NCBI GenBank assembly: GCA_024449915.1
Contig: JAMZAV010002003.1
Span: 51,899 to 115,898, forward strand
From: Sweltsa coloradensis
Lineage: Eukaryota; Arthropoda; Insecta; Plecoptera; Chloroperlidae
Length of the DNA stretch: 64,000 nucleotides
Direction of reading: 5' to 3'
The position numbers were made by a program, and so were the translations under genes. The notes below the pieces were generated by a model that saw only the letters and a program-made list of their open reading frames with translations, was not told the origin of the DNA and did no database searches. Positions 56,301 through 63,676 of the stretch are shown piece after piece (within the stretch, counting starts at the first letter, position 1; each line of letters begins with the position of its first letter).

Positions 56301-59300
56301 GTGGAGCCTACCTGCTTCATAAACAGAAGGTTCAGGGTTCGATTCTCGCTCAAGTAAGAAGGTTTTTTACTTCTGATTTGTACGAAAGTCCATCAGTTCT
56401 TGGATTAGGAATTTGTAAAAGGCGACTTTTGAGCAGTCCTAGCAACGAGGCACAATAAATTTAAAGTTGTTCTGAATCGGCCTTGTTGATTTTGGCGTTG
56501 ATTCGCGGGTGATCGCACTGTCCAGACCACTGATTGCTATATTCCCTTTTTTTTTAAAAAAAAAAAAAAAACAATCTTTGGTTGGTTATCGCTCACTCGT
56601 TGATTGCGTCGGTGCCTGCAGGGTTGGCTTGGTCACTTTGGTTTACTGTCCCCCACTGAAAATCTGTTTTGTGACTGAGTGGGTAGACTCTAAATATGGA
56701 TTTATTTATTTATGCATTAAATTTCTTGTGTATACGTAACCGATTCACACACAATATGCACAATGTTTTTGGTGACCATGAAGGTTAGAGGCCGGGGCAA
56801 GCCCTACTCCCACATGAAGCTTCAATATATATATAAATGTGTTTTCGGCACCTCCACCATAATGAAAACTTAATCGAGCAAGAAACAGTCACAGTCTTAG
56901 CATTGCTTCCTATTTTGTGCACATCCTTATTTATCGTTGTAACATAACTTTGAGACTTTGAGAACTGAAGTTCCTTTATCTCTTCACAATAGCTTGCACA
57001 TAATAATAACATGTATGCATCTATGAAATTGGTTTGGTGTATGTTATGTAAAACGATAACTCAGTCCAAATTAAACTTAAACTTAACACTATTGAATGAA
57101 ATCAAGCAAACCAGGCTTTAACACAGGTATATTCGTGATCACTTGGAAGCTAGATCGATTGTCCTATCGGGTTGTGGTTTGCACCAAAATCTCAAGTAAG
57201 AATGTGTGATTGTTGCTTTTAGAGCGCATTTTGCAAATCGTGCATACTTTTTTCCAGTATCGGACAGTATAAACATGCCAAAAAACAGGTAATTCGCGTA
57301 GAAGAAATATATTTGAAATGTTAAAATGTGATCTAATAGCGACATGCGATCATCCCTTGTTGATATTGTAACAAACTTTCAAATTTTTTGTGTGAAAATT
57401 GGAGGACGTAAATACAGTAAGTGAAATAAGCTGGATTTACCGATCAAGCGGATTTTTAACAACACATTATTTTTTTATTGAGATGAGATCATCCCTACTG
57501 GGCGAAAATATGGGTTGAACATGCTTAAAATCACTTTCAGGATGTTAGTTACTATTCAACGGAAACACGGAAGGTTTGGTTAGGCCAACATATAAAAATA
57601 TTCTACGTCGAGCCTACGTAGTAATCCGTCGGTCAGCCTCCAACCTAATAGCTCGGCTCCTTAGATACCAAACAGGCTTAAGTTCGGGGTTTAGTGATAG
57701 AGGCGTGAATTTTGGATCATTTACTCAGAAAAACGTGCTTAGTAATTTGCCAGGTGGTCCCAAGCGATTTCTGCCCCCGTTCAGGGGTGACCATGGTGCA
57801 AAGTTAGGGGTTGACATTATTTTCAAATGGACTAGGGGTGAGCCTAATAGAAGTAAAAGTGTGGTATTTAAACATTTTGTTAAGGTATTTATTCAATTTA
57901 ATTATTTAAATCTAAAAAATGTTTTATTTTTAACAGGGGTGTTCAGAATTGTTATTTCGAACATTCGTTCTAAATGCCAGTACCTAAATAGGCCTATAGC
58001 TTGTGATGATTCATCTTTCGGGGATAAGTGATAGAAGCGTTAATTTTGGATCATTTACTCAGAAAAATGCAATGAGTCATTTGCCAGTGGGTCCGCATCG
58101 AAAAATGTTCCCGTTCAGTGGTGACCATGGTGCAAGGTTAGGGGTAGACATTATTTTCAAATAGACTAGGGGTGAGCCTTATAGAAGTAAAAGGGTTGTA
58201 TTTAAACATTTTGGTTAAATAATAATTCAATTTAATTAGTTTAATCTAAAAAAATTATTATTTTTAACAGGGGTGTCCAAAATTGTTACATTTGCCCAAT
58301 TTCTAAAATACGTTCAAAATGCTAGGAAGCATAGCTTGTGATGACTCATTTGAATGGAATTTAAACACTGAACACGAATTTCATACATAATCAAAAGTCA
58401 AGTTCACCGGGATCAATCAGGGTCACGAACTTTGAAATTTATTTATTATTTTGTTGTCCAATCACCATGAACAGACCATATAAAAGTGTTTTATGTTGAT
58501 ACTTTTTACCTTAATCGTTCGTCCAGGATAATAAATGTACATAAAAAGATCAATTCTATATTCAGGGTTGTACAAAATTTCTTTTTGGGTCGTGAGTGCA
58601 AAAAGGGGAGTGCAATATGTAAGCTAAGGTATGCTACTGACTAAGTTTACTATCTACTGAAACCGTATGACTGTGTGTATTGTTACACCTCTCTTGCCCA
58701 ACGCCGTACTTTCAGTTAATATTATTAATTATTTTCTACACGTAAGTGAAAAGCATTACCGTGACCAACTTATGATAAGCTTCGAAATGAGTGGTCACAA
58801 CCTATGGTGGCGCAATTAACAGTATATTGGAAAAATCACGACCCAGAAAGTAATTTTGTACAACCCTGAATATAGAATTGATCTTTTTATGTACATATAA
58901 AATCCTGGACGAACGATTAAGGTAAAAAGTATCAACATAAACACTTTTATATGGTCTGTTCATGGTGATTGGACAACAAAATAATAAATAAATTTCAAAG
59001 GTCGTGACCCTGATTGACCCCGGTGACCTTGACTTTTGGTTATGTATGAAATTCGTGTTCAGTGTTTAAATTCCGTTCAAATGAGTCATCACAAGCTATG
59101 CTTCCTAGCATTTTGAACGTATTTTAGAAATAAGGGCAAATGTAACAATTTTGGACACCCCTGTTAAAAATAATAAATTTTTTAGATTGAAATAATAAAT
59201 TGAATTAATATTTAACCAAAATGTTTAAATACCACCCTTTTACATCTATAAGGCTCACCCCTAGTCTATTTGAAAATAATGTCTACCCCTAACCTTGCAC

Positions 59301-62224
59301 CATGGTCACCACTGAACGGGAACATTTTTCGATGCGGACCCACGGGCAAATGACTCATTGCATTTTTCTGAGTAAATGATCCAAAATTCACGCTTCTATC
59401 ACTTATCCCCGAAAGATGAATCATCACAAGCTATAGGCCTACTTAGGTACTAGCATTTTGAACGAATTTTCGAAAAAACAATTCTGGACATCCCTGTTAA
59501 AAATAATACATTTTTTTTAGATTTAAATAATTAAATTGAATAAATACAAAAACAAAATGTTTAAATACCACACTTTTACTTCTATAAGGCTCACCCCTAG
59601 TTCATTTGAAAATAATGTCAACCCCTAACTTTGCACCATGGTCACCCCTGAACGGGGGCAAAAATCGATTGAGACCACCTAGCAAATTACTCAGCACGTT
59701 TTTCTGAGTAAATGATCCAAAATTTACGCCTCTATCACTAAACCCCTAATGGTTTGTCATAGCAACCAGGCTATAAATAGAACCTTGTTTTTAGTCAGTG
59801 GCATAATATGTACTTCCTGAAGAACAATGATACAACGTCGGAAAATGAATAAAAACCTTCCGATCACAATCTGGCGGCACACACACGTCAGAATCCGTCA
59901 TAAAACCAACCAGTAGTAATTGGCCGTATATAAACCGAAAACTAACGGTATCCTACGTAAAAAAAAGTCTTTAAAACAATCAGTATGATTTCGATGGGGT
60001 CAACCCAAAACTCAACGTTTATCTATCGTTGGAATTGAGTTGAAAAACTAATGATCAATGTCCGAACCCACCGACCAATATCCTTCGTAAGATCTACCAC
60101 ATTGTTTTCCCGTGTTTCCTCCGTTAATTTAATAAAAAACATCGATTGTACACAAACGGGTCAATCTACAACATCCAAACTGGGCATGATTATTTACTTG
60201 AGAGTTCTTCGAGAACTTTTTCTAAAAATATTATCAAAAGTTAACGAGGAGTCATTAAAGTTGGCACTTTCATATAAATAATTGTACATACATTGTTAGA
60301 TATATACGTAGGTGATTGACTCTACGTGTTATTAGCCTTGTAAATAACAATAGTCACCTAATTTTCTATAATCTATTGCTATATTATGTATTTCATAATA
60401 TATTATATATGATTTGCTGTTCCTGATTTTTGGCAAACCTCAAAATCGTTTGACTAGGATCGTCTTATAAATATTTTTTTCTTTTCATTTTTCTTTTTTG
60501 ACGTTTTTTCTTTTTTTCTTCTCTTTCTTTATTCTCATTTCCCTGATTTTTTTCCCTTTATTCTTTCTTTCCTTTCTTTTCTTTTTTTTCTTCTTTCCTC
60601 TTTCGTTTTCTTTTCTTTTCTTTTCATTCCCCACCCGTTTTTATTTTTTTTATTTAGTTCCTTAATTAATTGAAATTAATTTCCTTTTCAAATTTGTTAC
60701 CAAAATCATTGTGTTTTAATACATTGTTGTTGTTGGATGAGCGAAGCGAAGACTTCAATTTCACTGACCCCCTCAAAAAATTAAGCTCCAATGTTTTGTT
60801 TTTTTTGTTTTATTGTTTGTTTTTTTCTGTCTGTTTGTTCGCACGATTCCAGGCAAATGGCATAAGCGATCTTGATGAAAATTGGAGGGGACCTTCGAAA
60901 TCTCTTATCTTAGACTGCTACGTTCTTGGGTACAATCGAAGAAATATTTCTCAGGAATATCGTACTTTTACGATTTTTTTCTCGATTTTTAGTGCGATAT
61001 TTTCGTGACATTTGGGGCGATTCTGACCAAACGGTTGGGGCTACAACGTTCATATTTTACATGGACATTAAGGTAATGGTGATGTATTGCTTTATGAAAG
61101 AAAAAGTTAAAAAAAAAGTTAGCCAGAATCCATAGAATAAAGGTTTTCATATGAGATTTTTTAGAATTATAATAACAATTAACAATTAACAATAGAATCT
61201 TGACAACAATCACCTACAATGCATTCAAAAAGCACTTGCAAAGAAAAAGTGGTCCCGCGCAAACTAAAAACTTACAAAAAAGCTCATCCATCTACGCGGC
61301 GGGACTTAAGCGTTTTCCTAGTAGTACTTTAAATATTTACTTAACTGTTAGTTCATTGCTGTATCTGCATCTATGTAAGTAGATTTATTTATACATTTAC
61401 ACAATGCACTACTTACTAGGAAAACGCTTGAGTCCCGCCACGTTGATGGATGAGCTTTTTTCTAAGTTTTTTGATTGCGTAAGACCACTTTTCCTTTGCA
61501 AGTGCTTTTTGAATGCATTGTAGGTGATTGTTGTCCAGTTTTTATTGTTACTTGTTAATTGTTATTATAAACCTCAAAAAACTCATATTAAAACCTTTAT
61601 TTCTATAGATTCTGGCTAACTTTTTCACTTTTTCTTTCAAAAGGTACTACATAACCATACCCTTAATGTCCACGTGAAATATGAACGTTGTGGTTCCACC
61701 CGTTTGGTCAGAATCGGCCCAAATGTGACGAAAATATCGCACTAAAAATCGAAAAACTCATATTAAAACCTTTATTTCTTTGGATTCTGGCGAATTTTTT
61801 TGACTTTTTCTTTCAAAAGGTACTACATCGCCACAACCTTAATGTACATGTGAAATATGAACGTTGTAGCCCCACCAGTTTGGTCAAAATCCGCCCAAAT
61901 GTGACAAAATTATCGCACTAAAAATCGAAAAAAATCGTAAAAGTACAATATTCATGAGAAATATTTCTTCGATTGTACCTAAAAACGTGGCACGTCTAAG
62001 TTCAGAGATTTCGAAGGTCCCTTTCAATTTTCATCAAGCTCGCTTATGCCGTTTTCCCGGAATCGTGCAAACAAACAGAAAAAAAAGAAGAAAAAAACAC
62101 CCAAGCTAAATTTTTTGGGGGTCAGTGAAATTGAAGTCTTCGCTTCGCTCATCCAATTAACTTTTAGTTGTCCTCCTTTGTAAACCTATTTTTTACTGAA
62201 TAGGATAGAGTTTAATAAATAAAA

Positions 62225-62323
<99 letters not shown>

Positions 62324-62325
62324 AT

Positions 62326-62356
<31 letters not shown>

Positions 62357-63676
62357 ATTAATTAAATATTTCCAAGATCAACAATGCAAAGTAAAATGTA
62401 GGTATTATAGCGAGTGCGGCGAAGACGCAGAAAGTGTAGAGATGGTGAGTGCCTGTCGTTTAAAAAATTGGCATTGTATACTTTTCTGCGGCAATTTGTG
62501 TGCAGTGCCTATTTCGCCACTCTTCATTCGAGCGGAATAAGTAGTCTTGTCAACCTGTCAACCCCTAATTTCGCTAGGCGTGCGCTTCAGACTTCGGACA
62601 GCGATGCCGATACAGAGGCTCCATTCCGTTCAACAAATAGAAAAGTAATTTAAATGTGTCGCGGAACCACATTGCTAGTTTTGATTTCTATTTGGCAACG
62701 TCGAGACTCAAGTCTCTTGTTGGTGGGTCTGGCATTCTGACGAAGGTATAATTGGTACATGAGTCGGCCTGTTAGTGAATTTAGTTTCTTTGAGGGAAAA
62801 GTAGTGCCCTCAAAATGCTGCAGAGGACTCTAAAAAAAGTCGGCCCAGGCTCATCAAACCGTCTTAACCCGACAGTGGGTCCCACTGTCCATGATAATGG
62901 ACATTAACTTTCTAAATTTATATCCGGTAAAATATATATTTTTTCGATTTGACCCCATTTTTATTTTTTTCCTTGGAAGAAAAATAAATACATTTTCTTC
63001 CCATCCCAATTATACGAAAAGTGCCTTTTCTTAGAGAAGATTGAAAATACACATCAGCAAAAAAGTATAAAATTTAAAAAAAATTGGTTAGTCCAAGAAA
63101 AGTTTTATATTTTCTAGTATTGCCACTATTTGAGGTACAAAAATTGTAAAATAAGAAAAAATCTGGTTTTAGGAATGTACATCAATTTTGATCTTAACCT
63201 AAAATAAAGCTTTGATTCAAAATCCAAAATTTACCAAAATTCCTTAAAAAACACGATAAAAAATGGCATTTTTTCGAGACATTTGAAAGTTTTAACGATA
63301 AAAAATATTAGAAAAACTCTAAAAGTCATAGATTTTTTTGTAATTTGAAATTATTGCTAAAATAACTTAATTTTGACCAATTTAATTCGGTATTCAAAGT
63401 TAATCTGTAATTAGTTTATAATTTTGTAAATGCATTTTTCTAAGTTATTAAGGTGGGTCATTGTGGTCACCCAACTATGGTTTGTCAGCAGCGAAATAAA
63501 TTGTTTTCTATCTCTTCTAGAACGACGCCGTTATAAACGCATTGTACGAATCCGATTGGCTGACAGCTGACAAGAGCTTCAAGAAAATTATGTTGGTTGT
63601 TATGAGCCGCGCCAGCGAACCGTTGTTGATTAAATCTCCAGGGTTGCCACATCTCTCACTAAGTGTCTTTGGACAG
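35309..63676 (+). CDS. Odorant receptor gene (insect 7tm_6), 3' end off window
   Basis: Six plus-strand exons join in phase: 35309-35372, 44153-44657, 45424-46065, 50105-50204, 56078-56182 and 63521-63676. Together they give 524 codons, and a short last exon must follow. The product reads as an insect odorant receptor: N-terminal cytoplasmic segment ending in GLW, hydrophobic segments in each of exons 2-5, and the conserved C-terminal block ALYESDWLTADKSFKKIMLV then MSRASEPLLIK. Such receptors form ligand-gated cation channels with Orco in olfactory neurons. It is not Orco itself, whose C-terminal signature is absent. The loop after the fourth membrane segment is about 110 residues longer than usual. 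Introns are full of mobile DNA, but all splice sites seen are consensus. Confidence 0.85.
35540..36230 (+). repeat. Repeat G, plus copy
   Basis: It contains ggtaaccagctggaaatttc, cagtcccaggactctcccat, gcaggctgtgcgcttatggc and ccaagcgaatctcgaccgct. All recur inverted in reverse order at 43205-43780. Non-coding and of unknown type. The two copies bracket the rest of receptor intron 1. Confidence 0.7.
36520..36760 (+). repeat. Two repeat D tails in tandem
   Basis: Both tails (about 36535-36600 and 36690-36755) share ctgaata(a/g)gatagac, or a near variant, followed by A/T-rich TAAATA tails. They are degenerate retroposon 3' ends. The AT-rich stretch 36230-36520 holds nothing else. Confidence 0.5.
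36857..38576 (-). mobile_element. Penelope-like element with inverted tails
   Basis: A minus-strand Penelope C-terminal region lies between two inverted copies of the same 110-bp tail (36857-36966 and 38467-38576). Each tail holds CCTGAAGAAGA, a short stem and GAAACGTCG. Coding parts are RKKNIKTSFCTDRK, a GIY-YIG block (GIYKVPCECGDVYTGETG), a segment with LKEHERHIRLGLAAKAI, VVREAIEIK, and after the HINE insertion KHPNNFNRDHCFVLSHAWDP and its end near 37110. PLE copies with tails in opposed orientation are known for the family. The RT domain is absent (5'-truncated). Confidence 0.82.
37294..38077 (+). mobile_element. HINE-like element, family B, copy B2
   Basis: It starts TTGGATGAGCGTAGCGAGCG and ends GGCGGGACTTAAGCG then TTTTCCTAG. 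It is inserted in the Penelope reading frame. Removing it joins gggatgttt to tttaatttc and restores EIK-KHPNN in frame, so insertion was precise, between T and T, without target duplication. The subterminal pair TTGGATGAGCG/CGCTCATCCAA is perfect. Non-coding. Confidence 0.92.
38577..38830. other. Receptor intron 1, nothing recognised
   Basis: AT-rich intronic sequence between the Penelope tail and the receptor-exon-derived segment. Confidence 0.3.
38831..38862 (+). repeat. 32-bp exact copy of receptor exon 3 sequence
   Basis: The 32 bases starting gatcgttaatgtatccagag are identical to 45661-45692 inside receptor exon 3. They sit directly before the truncated left edge of a HINE family B fragment (tacatgctttatccgatttt). 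This looks like templated filler DNA or a captured exon scrap at an insertion or deletion junction. Confidence 0.85.
38863..39184 (+). mobile_element. HINE-like element, family B, 5'-truncated copy B3
   Basis: The family B body begins abruptly at ctttatccgattttaatgat and runs to CGCTCATCCAACAACGCG. The variant tail CTGAAAAAGCATTTGCGAAG then CTTCCTAG, as in copy A1, follows. The 5' half and the GAGCG array are missing. Confidence 0.75.
39185..39402 (+). repeat. Repeat H, partial copy
   Basis: The text atatccagaaaaccg...aatttaattttgcac through taccctgattacaatagcct matches the right arm of the fold-back at 15770-16100. Confidence 0.7.
39403..39480 (-). mobile_element. tRNA-derived SINE, 3' fragment S4
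   Basis: This is the antisense SINE end (aaattcgaatttatagtcta and ctgatttttagtgaagtcag) only. 39480-40380 holds no recognised feature. Confidence 0.6.
40578..41090 (+). repeat. Two direct ~215-bp repeats
   Basis: The block gttttaaatagaggatgcag through ctcgtgattaagtaaaaagt occurs at 40578-40793 and 40878-41084 with few differences. The spacer is about 85 bp. The upstream part (40480-40577) is present once. Possible remnants of LTR-like or tandem satellite units; no coding support. Confidence 0.7.
41156..41183. repeat. Poly-C tract
   Basis: A run of about 28 C residues just after the direct repeats, inside receptor intron 1. 41190-41830 holds nothing recognised. Confidence 0.9.
41835..41912 (+). 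mobile_element. tRNA-derived SINE, 3' fragment S5
   Basis: The common SINE end (aaaatcagttatataactga then gtgggtagactcc) and a (TTTA)n tail, without the tRNA head. 41915-42545 holds no recognised gene. Confidence 0.65.
42550..42960 (-). repeat. Repeat F, inverted copy 3
   Basis: The order is reversed relative to 3690-4100: agaccatcctagaagctgag first, the hairpin pair, then ccacgttattaaatacatgc and caatagatttgaaatg. It lies just left of the inverted repeat G copy. Confidence 0.7.
43205..43780 (-). repeat. Repeat G, inverted copy
   Basis: Mirror of 35540-36230: agcggtcgagattcgcttgg, gcgcacagcctgcag, cccatcgattgctgcc-like and tttcagctggttacctctcc. It ends about 370 bp before receptor exon 2. 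Confidence 0.7.
44153..44657 (+). CDS. Odorant receptor exon 2
   Basis: The acceptor has a good branch-like attaatgcac and a pyrimidine stretch before CCAG. It encodes GLWSEPSSPDLDFYLQFFNP and three hydrophobic segments (around YPWTMIFLSSTQLFM, IMIQTTFFITTLLAFL and FWPTAVFVTVAIGSAFHIP). The exon exits in phase 2 at a GTGAGT donor. An in-frame ATG at 44125 precedes the acceptor, so an intron-retained start is a weaker alternative. Confidence 0.88.
45424..46065 (+). CDS. Odorant receptor exon 3 with long loop insertion
   Basis: TTTTCAG acceptor, AG|GTAATC donor, phases 2 and 2. It encodes GWYPYNSKATPAYELTLAVL, the fourth membrane region (TMTSMLGTSLFMFNYVGIYI) and NEKLRNIRKTS. A hydrophilic stretch of roughly 120-140 residues rich in R, T, H, N and V follows (for example YVRVGGDIHIAGGRYVRLND) before the expected LIDLVKLHQTLL. 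In ordinary receptors these two blocks are separated by only a few tens of residues. The frame is open throughout. Confidence 0.88.
46490..46740 (+). repeat. Short dispersed tandem repeat (gaaacgttaaaggttttg)
   Basis: The word agaaacgttaaaggttttg appears three times and a shortened fourth copy (tttaaggttttgtagg) follows. It lies in receptor intron 3. The remainder of 46066-47115 is unremarkable. Confidence 0.6.
47120..47597 (+). mobile_element. tRNA-derived SINE, degenerate copy S6
   Basis: The B-box region (gaaggtcgagggctcgattc), the body (gtgactttagagccgtgcta) and the end (tatataactaagtg then aatttatttattta) are recognisable with deletions and substitutions. A HINE family C element is inserted just after its tail. 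Confidence 0.6.
47612..50033 (+). mobile_element. HINE-like element, family C, with internal fold-back
   Basis: 5' TTAAGCGAGCGAAGCGAGCG; near the 3' end GTGCTCGCTTATCAACGCG gives a 9-bp subterminal inverted repeat. The end is hairpin AACGC...GCGTT then TCCTAG and T. Inside are a tandem pair of about 306 bp (from 47740 and 48046) and a large inverted repeat (arms about 48540-49205 and 49262-49935). Apparent reading frames in the arms mirror each other and are not genes. It ends 71 bp before receptor exon 4. Confidence 0.82.
50105..50204 (+). CDS. Odorant receptor exon 4
   Basis: CTTCCAG acceptor and GTAAGT donor; 100 bp with entry phase 2 and exit phase 0. It completes the codon S and reads NKVSSIFNMELDVLFVGTVL then AAAGMTFIASY, the fifth membrane region of the receptor. 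It is a small exon squeezed between two mobile elements. Confidence 0.87.
50207..50470 (+). mobile_element. tRNA-derived SINE, copy S7
   Basis: The head (ttcgttggtattgcggttgg) begins at or within the receptor exon 4 donor region. The B-box-like part (aaaagttcgaatctcgc) and the end (gctgagtgggtagactataa) follow. The body is shortened. 50471-51125 holds nothing recognised. Confidence 0.7.
51130..51226 (-). repeat. tRNA-like repeat, left part split by transposon
   Basis: Antisense tRNA-like sequence (B-box complement gggaatcgaaccatggatct) with flank ttactacaattcagaaatta. It ends in TTAA (51223-51226), the target duplication of the transposon. Its continuation is at 55511-55625. A forward copy with the same text uninterrupted lies at 55630-55850. 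Confidence 0.8.
51457..52014 (+). CDS. P2X7 ballast-domain-like protein
   Basis: An intact 185-codon ORF. It opens MAGAKPYRFEPRYTEEEY and then has a cysteine-rich block: W44-C45-K-C47-G, M55-E-T, C63-C64-T-E, C79-I-I-Y-H83. A core ending YRQFVFWVNSW, RRFVLPSCVVQSIRGEYPEA and GVYVGFK follows. These residues match the cytoplasmic zinc-binding ballast region of the P2X7 receptor, found without the channel in many invertebrate genomes. No membrane segment is present. It lies inside the transposon, on the strand opposite the transposase and converging with it. Its job for the element is unknown; a DNA- or metal-binding accessory role is only a guess. Confidence 0.85.
   Translation: MAGAKPYRFEPRYTEEEYTVITETTASERNRLEKLRCRNENVVWCKCGEYTYAEMETDTVSVCCTESFLINDVRQDSDCIIYHEASDTVVLNIHTLRTARHNLWFNVKCAKKKKELENVTNALWRHIAYRQFVFWVNSWQKIGQFRRFVLPSCVVQSIRGEYPEADGVYVGFKTAAGVEEYNNRK
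52326..52693 (-). CDS. Transposase last exon
   Basis: A TTTTTGCAG acceptor is followed by the completed codon G and ALESFHNLRLKYLSKRSHFP, YEGMVIRGILAMLDHNTNVV and a stop at 52326. LESFH, KR and the R...LDHN.N..R pattern are the conserved tail of this transposase family. The frame here is fully open. Confidence 0.8.
54921..55196 (-). CDS. THAP zinc-finger part of transposase
   Basis: C2CH layout: CCVFQC near the N-terminus, then a conserved W (KQW) and CSVHF, followed by DFE and LKPEL. The usual closing AVP motif (NAVPS) lies just downstream in the neighbouring frame. THAP domains bind specific DNA, here presumably the transposon ends. The likely start is the second Met (MVNKCC). Confidence 0.85.
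   Translation of the reverse strand: MIICKMVNKCCVFQCSNARSKDGDISMHVFPDKTRFPVLYKQWLNKINRKKFVPSKNTRVCSVHFNNDDFELSSRLKPELLGSQNYKEIKT
55515..55850. repeat. Palindromic tRNA-like repeat (right side)
   Basis: 55515-55625 is the rest of the split left arm (ctagaccatcaggacgggta). It is mirrored around about 55630 by a second, uninterrupted arm. That arm contains GATGGTCTAGTGGTTAAGAC (A-box-like) and GTGGTTCGATTCCCGG (B-box-like) near 55735-55805. Its anticodon loop CTGGAAT would place GGA in the anticodon. Acceptor pairing is poor, so it is tRNA-derived and not a working tRNA gene. Confidence 0.75.
56078..56182 (+). CDS. Odorant receptor exon 5
   Basis: TTTTTCAG acceptor and GTACGT donor; 35 codons in phase 0. 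It encodes SHTFGFHEMFLMAFIFGLVA and NFFCFCFVADCISTQ, the sixth membrane region of the receptor family with its closing small/polar turn. Confidence 0.88.
56280..56715 (+). mobile_element. tRNA-derived SINE, copy S8
   Basis: Complete layout: head ggcttgttggtcttgtgg, B-box ggttcagggttcgattctcg, body (aacgaggcacaataaattta; gtttactgtcccccactgaa) and end gactgagtgggtagactcta with (TTTA)n. An A/T homopolymer lies at about 56547-56571. 56716-57686 holds nothing recognised. Confidence 0.82.
57687..59748. repeat. Large fold-back repeat E with tandem subunits
   Basis: Arms of about 910 bp (57687-58600 and 58838-59748) mirror each other: gggtttagtgatagaggcgt against acgcctctatcactaaaccc. Each arm holds two related units of about 333 bp (for example ttttggatcatttactcaga at 57709 and 58042). 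The loop is about 240 bp. No terminal motif of the HINE type was found. Reading frames in it are shadows of the palindrome. Confidence 0.85.
59749..60419. other. Receptor intron, nothing firmly recognised
   Basis: A short tail-like string ctgaagaacaatgatacaac then gtcggaaaatgaataaaa near 59816 resembles a Penelope-type ending but is too weak to call. Confidence 0.3.
60733..61321 (+). mobile_element. HINE-like element, family A, copy A6
   Basis: 5' TTGGATGAGCGAAGCGAAG and 3' CATCTACGCGGCGGGACTTA then GCGTTTTCCTAG followed by T. It is a single-unit copy close to A3 in length. Non-coding. Confidence 0.87.
61416..62156 (-). mobile_element. HINE-like element, family A, copy A7
   Basis: Reversed copy, CTAGGAAAACGCTTGAGTCC at the left and CTTCGCTTCGCTCATCCAA at the right, tail-to-tail with A6. 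The internal unit (cctttatttct...gttgtagccccacc) is present twice. Non-coding. Confidence 0.87.
62215..62352. repeat. (AAAT)n microsatellite
   Basis: A long TAAA/AAAT array with few interruptions forming the A/T-rich end of the repeat D copy. Confidence 0.92.
62353..63520. other. Receptor last intron seen, nothing recognised
   Basis: An open frame at 62414-62653 (arginine-rich start, ending TNRKVI) has no family resemblance or splice support. The rest is AT-rich. Confidence 0.3.
63521..63676 (+). CDS. Odorant receptor exon 6
   Basis: CTTCTAG acceptor and GTGAGA donor; 52 codons in phase 0. It encodes NDAVINALYESDWLTADKSF then KKIMLVVMSRASEPLLIKSP and LSLSVFGQ, the most conserved C-terminal block of insect odorant receptors. 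The final exon with the end of the seventh membrane region must lie beyond 64000, because no such sequence follows within the window. Confidence 0.9.

Larger units (their letters stand above)
60420..62352 (+). repeat. Repeat D copy, interrupted twice by HINE elements
   Basis: The order is as at 17060: lead-in aaaatcgtttgactaggatc, pyrimidine-rich tract (60475-60625), AT-rich segment, then [A6], about 95 bp, [A7], and the tail gtcctcctttgtaaacc, about 10 bases, tgaataggatagag with a long (AAAT)n end at about 62215-62352. Confidence 0.65.

Noticed and set aside
57576..58031. 151-codon open frame
   Set aside because: Most of it lies in one arm of fold-back E, is mirrored in the other arm and shows no known motif.
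62414..62653. 79-codon open frame in the last receptor intron
   Set aside because: No family resemblance; a short frame of this size is expected by chance in 64 kb.
45424..63676. Receptor interpreted as Orco because of its long second intracellular loop
   Set aside because: The conserved Orco C-terminal sequence is absent, and the last block (ALYESDWLTADKSFKK) is of the ordinary, divergent receptor type.
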